A stretch of DNA of 64,000 bases from Gnetum montanum (taxonomy: Eukaryota; Streptophyta; Gnetopsida; Gnetales; Gnetaceae), in NCBI GenBank assembly GCA_015680685.1, contig MNCI01029493.1, positions 86,372 through 150,371 of the forward strand. The letters run 5' to 3'. The translations under genes and the position numbers were made by a program. Below the pieces are notes generated by a model that was given only the letters and a program-made list of their open reading frames with translations, did no database searches and had not been told where the DNA came from. Positions 45,526-58,003 of the stretch are shown here, one piece after another; the first letter of the stretch is position 1; the number at the start of each line of letters is the position of its first letter.

Positions 45526-48500
45526 TTATATCAACTCTCCCACACCAACACGAGACCATGATGTGTTCTAGCTAAAAGAAGATCAATAAAAAAATCCTTT
45601 ACCTTAGAGATAAGTTTAGCCCATGTACATAAAAAGTAAAGATAACCACACTAATATTTTGTATGCCACAATTTTTGTCCCTTTTCATGAATGTATAAGA
45701 TAGAATGACAAGGGACTACTTAGCTCAGTGCTTATCGCCTAATACATTGAAAACCATGGTATTATATTAAAGAAACATCATCCAAAGGCTCAATGCTCAT
45801 CCTATAGTTCAAAGTCTTTAAACATTTGGTATAGAAGTGAGAAATGGTCCCCCAAAAAATACAATTTTCTAAGTTGGCATTGGTATGAAACTATTATTTT
45901 ATATTGTCTCTTCCAATATTGACCATGGAATATGCCTTTAACTATGAATAAATGGGCAACACAAGAATTTTACTAGAAATTCAACACTATAGTGGATGAT
46001 ACTTTACTAAAATATAAAATATAAAAAAATTACATACCTTTAACACTCATCTTTCCATGTTTTATTTTTTTTATTAAAAAAAACTTATTGCTAACCCAAC
46101 ACACATTACACATGAGATTTCTCACTTTATCATTGAATTCTTCCAATGTTGAAGACCATGAACATGGTCTTCATAGAACTCCCACCTAGAGCAATGATGG
46201 CCTTTACAACATCACTCAATTCCTAAACATTTTCTTTAACAATGACTCTCATTAAATCCATCATAGCTCACTTCACCTCATCTCTACCACACTTTAAAAA
46301 TAAAGTAGACTCATTACAATTGTCACTAGATTTAACCATTCCCACAATGATTTGAAGCTCATTCACCAACAACAGTTATCCTATAAATTATGTCTTTTTG
46401 TAATGGTATGAAGTTTTCATTTGGTGATAAATAGGAATACATTTGGCTTTGAGTAGAAGAGTTTGATTTTTTAGTGCATATGACTTATCTTAAGTTGAGA
46501 GAACAGTAAATGTGGAAGAATCAAGAGTTCAAGATTGCATGTGTGAATAAATTTCACCGAATTGCATGCATAAAAGTCTATAGGATTATCCTCAACTCCA
46601 AAAGCTTGCTACTAATTCTTTTAACTAAAGTTGTAAGAAAACTTCCTTTGCCTAAACTCATTCTAATTATCTAGAATAAACAAGCAATTTATAAAAATAT
46701 AATAAATAGGTTTTGTTACTAAAGAACATGAGAACCTGATTGTTCGTAATAATCTTCTTTGCAAGATAGTAACTAGTAAGTAATTTTCTCTAAAACATCA
46801 TACCAAATTATCTCCTTTGCTCAACTCTAGAAAAAAAAAAGAAAGAAAATATGAGAATAGATGTAGATAATGATGCAAATTTAGTACAAACCTACAAATT
46901 ACAAAGTCATTGGCAGATATGCTGAGATCACTATTCATAATAGTATAAATATCTTAATAATTTATTAAGCTCATATGGGACTACACTCTATTGAAAATAA
47001 AAATAATAAAATAAAATGATTTGTTCCCTATAATCTTCTATTCATCATTGCTTTTTTTGAGGATTGAAGTTGGGTAATAGCTAAACTATGTGATGTCTAG
47101 GCTACTTGGCTTTTGAGCTCCTTTAGTGATGACCATGCCACCATGGCTATACTCTTTTTAGTCTACTTCTTTGATCTTGTAGTTTCACTCATAAACATCC
47201 CCCATCAACTTTCATTGTGCATGAGAATACAAGCAAATGCCTAGGTCAAGATCTTGCTATTGTGTAAATTGGTAGGGGCATTCCAGTCCTCTCTATCATG
47301 TATTGCATCAAATTTATACACATACTAGTTTTATCTAGGATCTTCTCTGAAAGTTCTCTTAGAGAGAGTGTGTGTTTAGCACTAATTTTGCAGTAGCCTA
47401 CTTAGCTTGTCATAGCATACTGTAAAACTTAGGATTTAAGAAAGTTTTCCCATTAAAATTCATCACTACCTTGAACCGAGGGACATGATCTAGACCTTCT
47501 CATATGTAGAAGTATGATGAAAAGTTGAAACAACTCCTCTGAGCTAGCTCCTACAACTAGTTGTTGAATCTATTTGAATAACAAATGATATACATAAAAG
47601 AAAAGAAAAGAGAAGAAGAGCCTCCAACTGAGAGATTGGCTCACGAGACATGTTTGGATATGCAAAATACCATGTAAATAATTCCCTCACTATCCAAACC
47701 CTAAGAGATTATATATATATATACATATAGATATATATAACATCTAAAATCATTAAGAATTGTTGGTAATGCACTTTTTGCCAACCATGCTATTTCCATT
47801 GAAGAAGCTCTTGAATTATGAATCTTCCAAAAATACATTGACAACTATTCTTGTAGGCCAATTTTACTCTCAATACCCTATAACACCATTTTCTTCTCAA
47901 TAACTACAATGTAAGCAATGGAAAGAAATGGCTAAATTTGCAACTTTGAAACCTTTGACTTACACTTGAGAAACCTACCTTATCCCAATGATGAGAAGCC
48001 CATGGAAACTCCATATTTGTCTCTCAGTCTTGACCAAGATTCCTACTACAATTATTATGATCTAGAGCAAGAAAGATATAGAATAGTAGTCTAGTCCAGT
48101 CCAAAAACACACATCTTTGAAAACTCATTGTACATTTTTAATTACAAAAGTTAAAGACTTTTAGTGAACATTCATTCCTCCCTTTAAGTTTCCAGAATCA
48201 ACTTAGCCATTCACATGGCAACAATGGTAGCATGCACACTAGAATCACTATAGACACATCCTTTCAGAAAATTGAGTGTAAGATTCATCAATCTTCTTGA
48301 AAACTATCATGCCATCATCCATAGGTTTCTGTAGGAAAAGGCCAAAATGCACAAAATTGGAAGGTCATTATGCACCAAATGTCAAAACAAAATTATGGAT
48401 ATGATAGATCCCAAAAATGTTGCTCTACATATGCTCAAAAAGAAAATGATCATGTGCAGTAGAAGAATTCATCTTACTTTACAGAGTGAGTTTCCAACAT

Positions 48501-49578
48501 GTAAAATCTAGTGTGTGGCAATCTTTCCAAAGGCCTTGTAATAGCCTTCACCTTTGTTGGTAGTTCTATCTATATTCAAGAGAAGTTTAGAAAGATGAGC
48601 AAGTGGGTGTACCAAAGAGCAAATGATGCCTATGTCACGATACTAACAATAGTCTATTATTTTTATTTTTGAATGTTAAACATTGTGGGTTATATTAATA
48701 TAATTTCACTTTTTGGTGCGTTGATGGCCTTTTCATTTGCTACAATCATCAACTTTAGTGTCTTGATGGATTCAAAAAGTAGCTTAGAGACTCTTTATAC
48801 ACAAGACTTTAGTGGAAAGCAATACCACTTACATGGTATTCTACTATAGTATGCTATGTTTGTTTTATTTTGTACTAGCACACTGCTCTTTTTTATGTGG
48901 TTGTTTGTTAAATAGATTATTGTAGCTTTTGGTCATGATCCACCGATATCCTTTCAAGCAAGAGTTTTTGCTAAATGGCTGGTTTCAAGCTTGTTTTCCT
49001 ATGCACTTATTCAATCACTAATGAGATATCTTCTAACATAGAGCTTTTCCATTGATGTTAAGCTCTACATGTTCTTTGATTGTTCCTGAACCTCTTAATA
49101 TTTTTTATTTTGTTTGTTTTTTTAAATATTTAAAGTTAGATTAGGAATTAGGTGTGCTATCATGTTAACAAGCTAAGTGTAGCTCTTCTTTTGTTGAATG
49201 CCAAGTTCTCTCTTGCCTACAAGAGATTCGGGATACTCATATACGAGGATGCTTTTCATAACATTAAAACCTTCTTGAAGGTTTTCATTCCTACAACAAT
49301 GATGTCGTGTTTCGAATGAGGTTCTTTTGAAATCATTGTTCTATTATCTGGTCTATTACCTAACTTAGAGCTTGAGACATCAATTCTTTATATATGTTTT
49401 AACATGGTTTCATTTGCATACAAGATTTCTTTTGGGCTTTCTTTAGCTATAAGAATGATATTTTCTAATGAGCTAGGTGCTAAAAATAGACTTGGTGAAG
49501 TGTTAGTGGCTTGATCAATGTTGTGTATTTTAGCCACTAATGTCTTGATCAGAGGTGGTGGGTAGCACGAATAGGGTG
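45526..49578 (+). repeat. E5 3' LTR copy, truncated by E3
   Basis: Collinear with 23181-24170 plus 33409-36426. The pre-integration site of E2 is intact at 46585-46589. The copy stops at GGGTG (49574-49578), the E3 insertion point. The minus-strand frame 49388-49621 crosses this boundary and is not a gene. Confidence 0.8.
46585..46589. other. Empty target site corresponding to the E2 insertion
   Basis: CTATAGGATTATCCTCAACT is unbroken here. In the 5' LTR the same sequence is split by E2, with ATTAT on both sides. This proves the E2 boundaries and target duplication. Confidence 0.92.
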
Positions 49579-50483
49579 TGATGGGCGGTGGAGTAATCCA
49601 ACAACCAACCATACAAGTCATGGGTGTTCACATGACCAGATCATAATTTGTGAATGAGGTAATGTGATTATGCTAGTAATTGATTAAAGTTTGGGATCAT
49701 GTCTTCCTACGTGAGCTAGTGAAATCTAGGTGTATGGTTTAACTCATAGTGAGATATATGATAACTAATGTTGTGTTGGCCATCTTATGGCTAGTAAACA
49801 TGAAGAAATAGCAATGGTTTCTAAGTCTAAGAAAATAGTAAACGAACCTATTCTATCCTAGGTGATGGACATCCATTCTTAATTTACCATACATGCCTTG
49901 GGCTCATGTAGTCATCACTAGGATTACCAAGTGTACCAATACAAGTGAATCAAGTGATAACACTACTGGGTTACTAGATAATTACACTTAATGCTTGAAA
50001 TTAGTTGTATCCATTTTGCTTAATAACTATGAAAGTAAAATTCCAGGAATGGTAAACATTAACTAAGAAGCCTTTAAGTGAAAATGGTAAACATTATTCT
50101 AAGTAACTAGTAAAGAGATAGTAAAGAAACTAAGTGGAAGTTGCAATGGTGAAAAGTAATCTTGATTTTTATTTTTGTTCACACTTGTGTCCAAGTACAA
50201 GATGCTCAAATGAAGACTCTATACAATCACTCAACACCACAATGTGGACACACACTACTAATTACTTAAAACTAAAACCACTAAAATATATTGAAAGAGT
50301 TTTAGTATGAGTGAACAAAATTGTTATTGGACTATGTGCCTAAGCATCATATTTATAGATAATCATGTGTGGCATGATATTAGATATCTAATGTTGTAGT
50401 ATGGGCTCTAATATCAGATACCTAATACTGTAGCTTCGATATCGGATACCTGATATTGTAGCCAATAAAAATGCATTTTATCA
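49579..50483 (-). repeat. E3 left LTR (3' LTR of the element)
   Basis: 905 bp, from TGATGGGCGG to TTATCA. TATA box at 50350-50357 (minus). Hexamers begin at 50376, 50390, 50410, 50424, 50438 and 50452 (steps 14, 20, 14, 14, 14), starting 18 bp from the TATA box; AATACT at 50424 is the one unit that departs from RWYRWY. Confidence 0.85.
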
Positions 50484-50687
50484 TACCCCTACGACTAACT
50501 AAAAAGTCATCCTTGAGTTAAAAAAATGAGGATAGAGTTCCTTACAAAATTGGGAGGTAGATTTACATGATTGATTAACTATATACATGACTCTTGAATG
50601 TCATAGTGGTGTTTTATGAAATCTAACACAAGACATGACATGAAAAATTTAACAAAAAACAAAATCTACATGAAGCTTGATGTAGCC

Positions 50688-51694
50688 TTATGTAGTGCCT
50701 AGTGATGGTGGCTCTTTCATCAATTACTTCCTCTTGTCATTAGGCTTCTAAAATTTGTATTAGTTCAAGAGCACTTGAACCTTTTCCTCTTTTGTTCCTA
50801 GGTCATGTACCATCCATGTGTGTTGTGTAATGTGCGATGGAGTGGATACATCCCATGGGCACAACAACTACAAGAACATCTAATTGGCCTTGACGTACTA
50901 GGCTATAAACTATTTCCTCTCCTCTTTGAATGCTCTAGCCTTTTCACTTAATTCATGGTAATCAAACAATCTTCTAGCTAGGTTCACTATAATATCTTTC
51001 TACCCTTGGTAGCTAGCCTTGATTACTTCTAGTTCAGAGTTTGTCACCTATAGTTTCTATAGAGCATCTTTTTAATCTACAAACTCTTTCTCATATAATG
51101 CGTATGTGGTTGCTACTTGCTATTTTAATTCATTTCTAGGACTACCCACTATTAACATGGTCAATTTAGCATAATGAAGGTTAGCTAGCCCCATGTCGCC
51201 AATTTGTAGGTCTTTCTTCTTAACTTTCACCTGGTGGATGTGGGTGTAACTATCCAAGATGGGTTGCCAGTTTGGATTTTACACTGATATGGAATTGATT
51301 CTAGCCTTAGCCATATGGATCTCTTTTTTATTGATATGTTTGTACATGTCCACCTAATCATGGATTACACTTCCTCTAGTTATGTAGGTTGATATCTTGT
51401 TCAGTCATTTAGTGGGGAAGAGATGGTATGTGCCGATTTTGAGGTAAATTCTCTCTTCTAGAGTTAGCTCATTGTATATTTTTTCTTCTTTATTATATGC
51501 CTATTTCAGCCACACCTTTCTTATTTCTATGTTAGATCTTATGGACACATGTGCTACTTTGGCCTCTACATCGGGTATGTTCAAGGCTTTTGCAATGGTC
51601 TTAATTGAGTAAGAAATAGAGATTCTACCAATGTTGACAGTGGTGCCCTCCTCTTTATTATGTAAGAATTGGTATGTCTTACTGTTGGCACATT
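50688..51694 (-). pseudogene. E3 ORF2 with internal deletion
   Basis: Minus translation gives, in order, a TTVNI-type block near 51640, LTLEERIY.KIGTYHLFP and ISTYITRGSVI (about 51500-51380), then directly VDMYKHINKKEIHMAKARIN and the coiled-coil end (LANLHYAKLTMLIVGSPRNEL, SELEVIKASYQG), stopping at 50688. In E4 the two sides of the junction are about 1.4 kb apart (around 60093 and 58668), so the middle of the coiled coil is deleted. The N-terminal beginning is missing, replaced by an unrelated block (51695-51930). Confidence 0.65.
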
Positions 51695-51930
51695 TTTACC
51701 ATTTCATGGAACAGGTGGACTTATTTGCAAATGGTGAGGTACAGAATCCTAATGAACTGAAATTGTTCAAGGAGGATTATGTTCTTTCTTGTAAAGAATT
51801 CTGCAACAGTTAATTAACCATGAAGTTGGAATAGAAATGAAAATGTTGCTGAATTGAGTGTTTTGAAAATCAAGGGATAATGACATTGCAATTGGGAATG
51901 TTGGCATGAGGGTTTATCTAGAGTCAAAAG
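51695..51930. other. Unrelated block inside E3, next to a single N
   Basis: Sequence on either side is homologous to E2 and E4 (ORF2 N-terminal part on the left, its leader on the right), but these 236 bases match neither. The block ends at the N at 51931. A plus-strand frame here (51631-51813) has no known domain. It could be an insertion or a misjoined contig. Confidence 0.45.
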
Positions 51931-52379
51931 NATGTGATTGTAGAGTTAGAAAAATTTCAAGAAGAATGCCCAAAAAGTGTTAACTTCTTTTATAATCCTT
52001 CAAAATTGGCTTCTTTTTCCTTATGTATGGCTTATAATTATGGTTTTGGTTCCTTAGGTGTTCTAATTAAAGGTCCTAGCATGCATATAACTAATTTTTC
52101 ATTAAAAATATTAAGTTTTTTTTTCAACATTCTTACCCTTATAATACCTTTTGGGTGATAGTAAATTTTGAAAAATTGGCACAATTTTTCCACACAAGAA
52201 CCCTCCTCCAACAAAATTGAACACTCCAAGATTAGATAGGTTTAAAAACCATAGAAATCAGAGTGGTATGAAGCTAGATATTATGTATGGAAGTTGGATG
52301 CATAGAGCTCTTGGTCAAGAGAGAAAAATGCAATAACTCCCTTAGCTACAATTGATGAAAATGATTTTTGAAGAACTGC

Positions 52380-52446
52380 AAAGGCCCTATTGATAGTTTT
52401 TGTGGACTTGATATCGGTAGCTAATATTGACTCCCCCCCTAATATC
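52380..52446 (-). promoter_or_regulatory. Internal promoter-like site upstream of ORF2 in E3
   Basis: GATATC (52410-52415), AATATT (52423-52428) and AATATC (52441-52446), then on the minus strand CAAAAACTATCAATA. E4 has CACAAAAACCTATATAT at the same place. The spacing (13 and 18) has drifted and the TATA box is degraded. Confidence 0.4.
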
Positions 52447-52732
52447 AAGTACCTTAGATTTGTGTTTCATGGGAACATTCAATATGGAAAATGAAGCTTT
52501 GTTATTGGCTGGAATGTTTCATGTAGAGTCCAAAGTTTTGGGTAAGTGAGAATACATATTTGGGCTTCGGTAATGTTGGAAAATGGAATCATAGGAATTA
52601 AAAGCTTTGGAAGATGTAAGAAAATGGTATTGAATCCATGATATAAAATGGATAGGCTGTATGATAAGAGAAGGTTTTGAAATTAACATTTATGCACTTG
52701 GAAGGTTTAAGATGATGTAGTTTTATTAGACA

Positions 52733-52815
52733 AGCATAAGTTACAATAGTTATACAAGTGGATCCTCCCCAAAGCAAGCTCTAGCCCTTAATTCCCTTGT
52801 ATAAACACACCTAAA
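52733..52815 (-). other. Conserved non-coding block, E3 copy
   Basis: On the minus strand GCTTTGGGGAGGATCCACTT and surrounding sequence match E2 (28608-28700) and E4 (about 61375-61466) between the gag and ORF2 regions. Confidence 0.6.
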
Positions 52816-53880
52816 AATTTTCGTAGGCATTAAAGGGATTAAATGCAATGCATACCTATTTAGCAAAACATACATGTTAGAGCCACCAATTTGAGAAAAT
52901 AACTCTATGTTACATAAAACAACAATTTATGATCATACAAATAGTGATATGAGATGGATTTTAGAAAGCATTGTAGAAATTGGAACATGAGGTACCTTAC
53001 CATAGGCATAATGAATCCTTGTGTGTTATTAATGGTTAAAGTAATCATTAGTCCTTCTTTCCAAGATTCAAACCAAGTGCAATCCACATTCCAGTGACAT
53101 TGAATTATGCTATCTCTTGGATTTGCAACCATAAAACTACCATCATTTCATGGAGTATCATCACTTAGTGTTTTTTCCAAGGGAGGAGTTTATTCATGGC
53201 ACTCTTTTTCTTTTTCTTTTTTATTTCTAAGAAGCCATCAACCTTCAGGCATGGGTAACATGTCCTTCTAGTGGGACCCTCAGAAATTTATTCTATGCTC
53301 TTTTATTTTATTTTTATCTATGTCAACCTCACTAGAGGACTACCTTCAAGCATGAGTAACATGCGTTTCTAATGACATGGTAAGGCAACACTTATTTTAC
53401 ACTTACTCCCATTTTTATTAGATCTACAAGGATATAATTACAACCTTAGCAACATGATAGAAACTATAGAAGTGGTCAAAGAGATTCCACAAATTTCCTT
53501 GATGTCACAACCTTCATATGTCTCCTTGGTTCTTCACTGTTCTTTCTAGGCATAATGATTACGTGTTTATTCTTAGTTTGATGATGGAAAAGAGTATCAT
53601 TATGACCATGGTAAGAACCTCTTATTAATGGGATGGATGGATGGATGTCGTGGCCTCACTGTCTAGATAATCAGTTCCTTATGACTTTGACAACATAGAA
53701 AAAACCTCACCTTATTAGGCTACATCTTTTCATTTTATTGATAATTGAGATTATTGACAAAAGAAATAAAAAAAAAGTGTGGAAAAAGTTGAAAAGTATG
53801 GAAAAAATTTTTATCAAGAAATGAGAAACTAATAAGAAATTGTAAAAAAAAAGATGAAAAACACTTAGTAATTCTTAATT

Positions 53881-56394
53881 TTAGGATAAGGCATATCCTC
53901 CATGACTAAGCTTTTGATCATGAAAATAATTAATAAAGGGGTAGGCAGGCTCCATGCATTTGTGAAATAGTGTTAGACTTTCATTTTCAAGCAACTGGAT
54001 GTCTTTTGGTTTAGTGGCAGCTACGTAGATGGGTTGTTGGTCACACACTTGGTTTTGAGATGTACAGTGGATCAAATTAGGAGTTGTGTTAACTTTGCAA
54101 ACTTTTGGCCCTTGATTGTATCCCTTATCATGATTAGTAATGCATGGATTCTTTTGTCTTCCCACAGTGCTATATTCCTCATTTTTTTCAACTATTGAAG
54201 TGACGATGGATGTTGGCCTTTGCATAGGATTGGAGAACATTGGTTGTAAGAGGAAGGATGTCGCACTTGATTAGCATTGTGCTAATTAGGATTAGTTATT
54301 AACTCTATGAGTGTTGTGCTCATGCATTGGAACCATCCTAAAGAAGGAAGTTTCTAAGATTGTGATGGAGAGCTATTAGCATTATCATTTCTATGTATGT
54401 TTGTAGCACAAGTGACATGCTTTCATTAATGTTGTGGTGCTAAACCTTGTTGTGTTACTGGCCATGACATGTGATGGAGGTGAGTATGAGAATATTAAGG
54501 ATATGATGAAGGATGAGAGGTGTGAGATGGTGATCTCATAGAAGATGTTAAACATTGATGATACTTAAGAGAGTGGTAGTAGTGATTTGAGGTAGAGGAA
54601 GTAGAACTAGTTGGGAAAATAGGTTGTTAAATGTAGTATTTGGATAGGTCTGTTTGACAATAAGGGTAGTGCTAGTTTGATGATGGCCTCCTCCATGACT
54701 ATGGGTTTTGCCACTATGGTTGATGATGGTGTTGAGGTTGGTAAGAAGTCCTACTAGATAGTATGATTGGTTGTTGGACTATCTATAATTACCTTATGAG
54801 ATAGGTAATTTCCTAGGCATTTACTTTTGTACAAACTTGGGATTCAAAGAAAAAGGCCAATACTCATGTAGATGTAAAATAAATGGGCAATAGCCCTTTT
54901 GATGGTCATATAGATAGATGTCACATCCATCATCTTCTTCACTAGTTGAGTCTATAGCCTCTTCTTCTACAGCCATTTCTTCTTTTTGCTAATAAGTGTT
55001 ATTACTTGTCTCTTGGTCCCTTTTCCTCCATTTTTTGTGATCACTTGATTTGTTTTGCATTACTCTCTCCTCTATAGTTTCTACACAAGTTGTAATTTTC
55101 TCATTTATCCATTTTGACATCTTATCTAGCCTTGCTTAAAGTTTAGCAATAGACTATTGCATTGGAAAAGTTTGTTTTGAAATCACCTCATTAAGAGCTA
55201 CTTCTTTTTCCTTATCATAGAGATGAATCATTTTCTTTTGAAGAGTTTGGTCTTGATGATATTCCTCAACATTCTCTCTTTTACATAGCTTTCCTTCTTC
55301 TTTTGCCACATGCTTGATTAGCCTTAGCCTTTGGATCTGATGGATTCTTAGTTCATATAATCGACCCTCAGCATACCTTCCAAGGGTCTCTCTTGTTTGA
55401 CTACGAAGCCCATCTATGATGTGAAAAATTTACTTTTCTTGAGAGAAACCATGGACTAGGCACCTATATAGTGGAGAATAGTATCTATCTAGGGCCATAT
55501 TCAAGGGTTCATGCTATTTTTTTTTCCATCCTTGGATGCATTTCCTTAGGTTGAACACCCTCACATAGGTTTGGTATTTCTTGTTGAAGAGTTCTAGCAT
55601 TGCGGACCACTAATGGATTGAATTTGGTTTCAACGATCTATACTACACTTTGGCTTTGTCTATTAGTATCCTAGGAAAGAGCTTAAGCTTTTTCCACTCA
55701 ATTTCAATGTTCTATAAGAAGAAAGAGTCATGAAAGGCTTGTAAATGATGTTTTGGATTAGAATTATAGCCTTCTACAAATTTACAGATGTTATTCATGT
55801 CAAGCCTCTTGATGTGACTTTTCCTTCAATGCCTATGGGGTATTTTAACTACCTATATAATTTGTGTCATTCTCTTAGTGGCTAGCAAGGGTTCACCAAC
55901 ATCAAACATGTGGTGGTAAGAATTTCTATTTCTATTTGTCTAACTGTGATGATCCTATCTATGTGCATTTTGATGTCTTTAATTTCACCCTTGGTTTCAA
56001 TTCTATCTTTATCTTAATCCCATAGTGGAGCTCTATCTTTATACCTACATTCACCTTCATCAAAACTAGACATTGAAGAGGAGGAGGAAGATGAGAAACT
56101 GGGAGAATCACTATGGCTTCTATAGTTCTCCCTATGGCCCCTTAATTTATCTCTTCTAGGTTTTGAGAAGGTCATAGGCCTTGAGGCCCTCCATAATCTA
56201 GGAATTACTCCATCTTCCCTAGGATTGTTTGCCTTAGGTGAATATAGTTCTTGAGTGTAGTAAGGCTGGTCATAAACATATGAAACCCTTGCATGAGGTT
56301 GGGCACTCCAATTCTCTTCAATATATATCTCATTAGTCCTCTAATGAATGTTCTCTTCATATGATGCATTATCGCTTCCATATGAAATAGACGT
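53881..56394 (-). pseudogene. E3 gag with lost start codon
   Basis: The expected start at 56394-56392 reads ACG where E1 and E2 have ATG, followed by SISYGSDNA. A Ser-rich stretch precedes the gag domain (about 55860-55370), which has many stops. The knuckle near 54890 reads CDIYLYDHQKGYC, with the second Cys changed to Tyr. The C-terminus (54240-53881) ends HDQKLSHGGYALS, corresponding to the FSYGGY end of the other copies. It is dead by several criteria. Confidence 0.7.
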
Positions 56395-56500
56395 TATTGT
56401 TAGGTAATGATGTGTGTGACTTAATATTTTCTAAAAGATAAATTGTTAATGCATTTACAGTGATCATGTATAATATAACTAATCTAAATAATTAGCACCA

Positions 56501-56518
56501 TCCCTGGTAATTACACCA
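56501..56518 (-). other. E3 primer-binding site
   Basis: TGGTGTAATTACCAGGGA on the minus strand, one base inside the LTR. It is more decayed than E1's. Confidence 0.55.
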
Positions 56519-56519
56519 A

Positions 56520-56959
56520 TGATGAGCAATGAGTACCCTCTACACCCAACCATATGAATCACAAGTGTTCACACATGATCTAGTTAAATTCCATGGATGG
56601 GACTAGTTGTGGCATCTAGATCATTATGTCTTGATCACAATTCAAAATCTTTCCACTTGGACTAGTGGTAGACTTGTCATGTATGATTTAGTCTAAATTA
56701 AGACATATGATAATTTATGTTATTGTAGCCTTATGTTACACCTAATGATAATAGAGAAATTAATTATTTAATCTAATTAACAATGGAAAGTAAAGTCTAA
56801 ACTAGCCTACCTGTGAGGAGCATCCATCCCTAACCTTCTATACATGCCTTGGACTTCATGCAACTGCTGTTGGGATTACCAAGTGTACCATTACTGGATG
56901 TAACAAATGATAACACTACTAGGTTACCAAGTGATTACACTGAAGTGATCATGATTAGT
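56520..56959 (-). repeat. E3 right LTR, first 440 bp only
   Basis: Begins TGATGAG and is similar to the left LTR until E4 interrupts it. In the intact left LTR the corresponding spot reads TTAGTTGTATCC, so E4 entered after TTAGT (56955-56959), its presumed target duplication. Confidence 0.78.
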
Positions 56960-57812
56960 TGATGAGTGGCGAGGTACCCCTACACTCAACCATATGAATA
57001 CGAGCGTTTCATGCACGATCTAGTCGAACTCCGTAGACGGGCTAGTTGTAGTTTCTAGACAATTACTCATAGATCACAGTTTGTTGTCTTCCCACTTGGA
57101 CTAGTATTACCATTGTCATGTATGGTTTAGTCCAGAGTGAGGTGTATGATGTGTTCCCATACTAATGCTACTCCTGGGGCTAATGGAAAATGATATCAAC
57201 TAAACTAGGAGAGAGAGAGAGAAAGAGAGAGTCTAAGCTAGCCTAAGTGCAATGAGCATCCATTCCTTAATCATCCATACACATCTTGGACCTCATGCAT
57301 GACTACCACTGGGATTACCAAGTGCATGACCCAAGTACACTACTAGGTTACCAAGTAGTCACACTTGAATGCTTGTGATTAAGTCATACTCATTCAGTAT
57401 TACTAGGAGATAAGGGTAGAGAGATATTATCTAGGAAAGTAGCAAATAACAAATAAATAAATAATTAATCTAAGTGGAGGCTGCAATGATGAAGTAATCT
57501 CAATATTTATTTCTAGTCATGTGTGTGTCCAAGTACGTCACACTCGAATAAGGATGCCATATAATTACAATCACCACACTACGGGCATACACTGGGAGAA
57601 AAGGATTGAAAGGAAAAAACTGATGTACTAAAAACTTATTGAAAACTTAAACTTAATAACTTCAAAAATTACCTACTAAATTTGTCTACCTCTTATTTAT
57701 AGATGAGGAGACAGGCTGTGATATTGCGTACGCGATATTGCATCTAGGCTATGATATCGCGTACGTGATATCATGGCTACAATATCATAGCCAACAAAAT
57801 GATAACTCATCA
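56960..57812 (-). repeat. E4 left LTR (3' LTR of the element)
   Basis: 853 bp, TGATGAGTGGCG to TCATCA. TATA box at 57694-57701 (minus). A block reading AATAAATATTGAGATTACTT on the minus strand, the family's poly(A)-type region, lies near 57500. Confidence 0.92.
57720..57786. repeat. 14-bp phased GATATC array, E4 LTR
   Basis: Hexamers at 57720 GATATT, 57734 GATATT, 57753 GATATC, 57767 GATATC, 57781 AATATC (steps 14, 19, 14, 14), beginning 18 bp from the TATA box. Spacers such as GCGTACGC are themselves palindromic. Confidence 0.88.
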
Positions 57813-58003
57813 TACCCCCACGACTGAATGAAAACTCATCCTCGAGGTATAGTGATAATAAGCTCCATTGATTACATAGTAAAAAGGTATGGGGTTATTG
57901 ATGGGTGAGAATGGGTTCATGCCGCAGTGTGGAATCAGAACAAAATTCAGACACAACATAAAGAATGCGAAAGGCAATCCTATAGCTACAAAATTGATGG
58001 AAC

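Larger units (their letters stand above)
23181..49578 (+). mobile_element. E5: old Ty3/Tat-like retrotransposon with LTRs over 4 kb
   Basis: A sequence of about 4 kb occurs twice in direct orientation: 23181-36426 (interrupted by E2) and 45526-49578 (cut by E3). Between the copies lie decayed gag and pol in plus orientation, and a polypurine tract (TTTTGGGGGCTAAA) sits directly before the second copy, as expected for a 3' LTR. The copies look roughly 80-90% alike by eye, so the insertion is old. Domain order is gag, protease, archaeal-type RNase H, RT, RNase H, integrase. Gag's CFLH....H....C knuckle and the extra RNase H point to the Tat branch of plant Ty3 elements. The true left-LTR end and primer site could not be fixed. 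Confidence 0.8.
49579..56959 (-). mobile_element. E3: LTR retroelement, minus strand, interrupted by E4
   Basis: The left LTR is 49579-50483 and the right LTR starts at 56520 and is cut at 56959 where E4 begins; the rest of that LTR lies beyond E4, outside the window. The polypurine tract (50484-50495) and primer site (56501-56518, read on minus TGGTGTAATTACCAGGGA) give minus orientation. The interior has gag (53881-56394), conserved non-coding blocks, an internal promoter-like site and a shortened ORF2 (50688-about 51690). It inserted into the 3' LTR of E5. No pol domains were seen. Confidence 0.85.
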
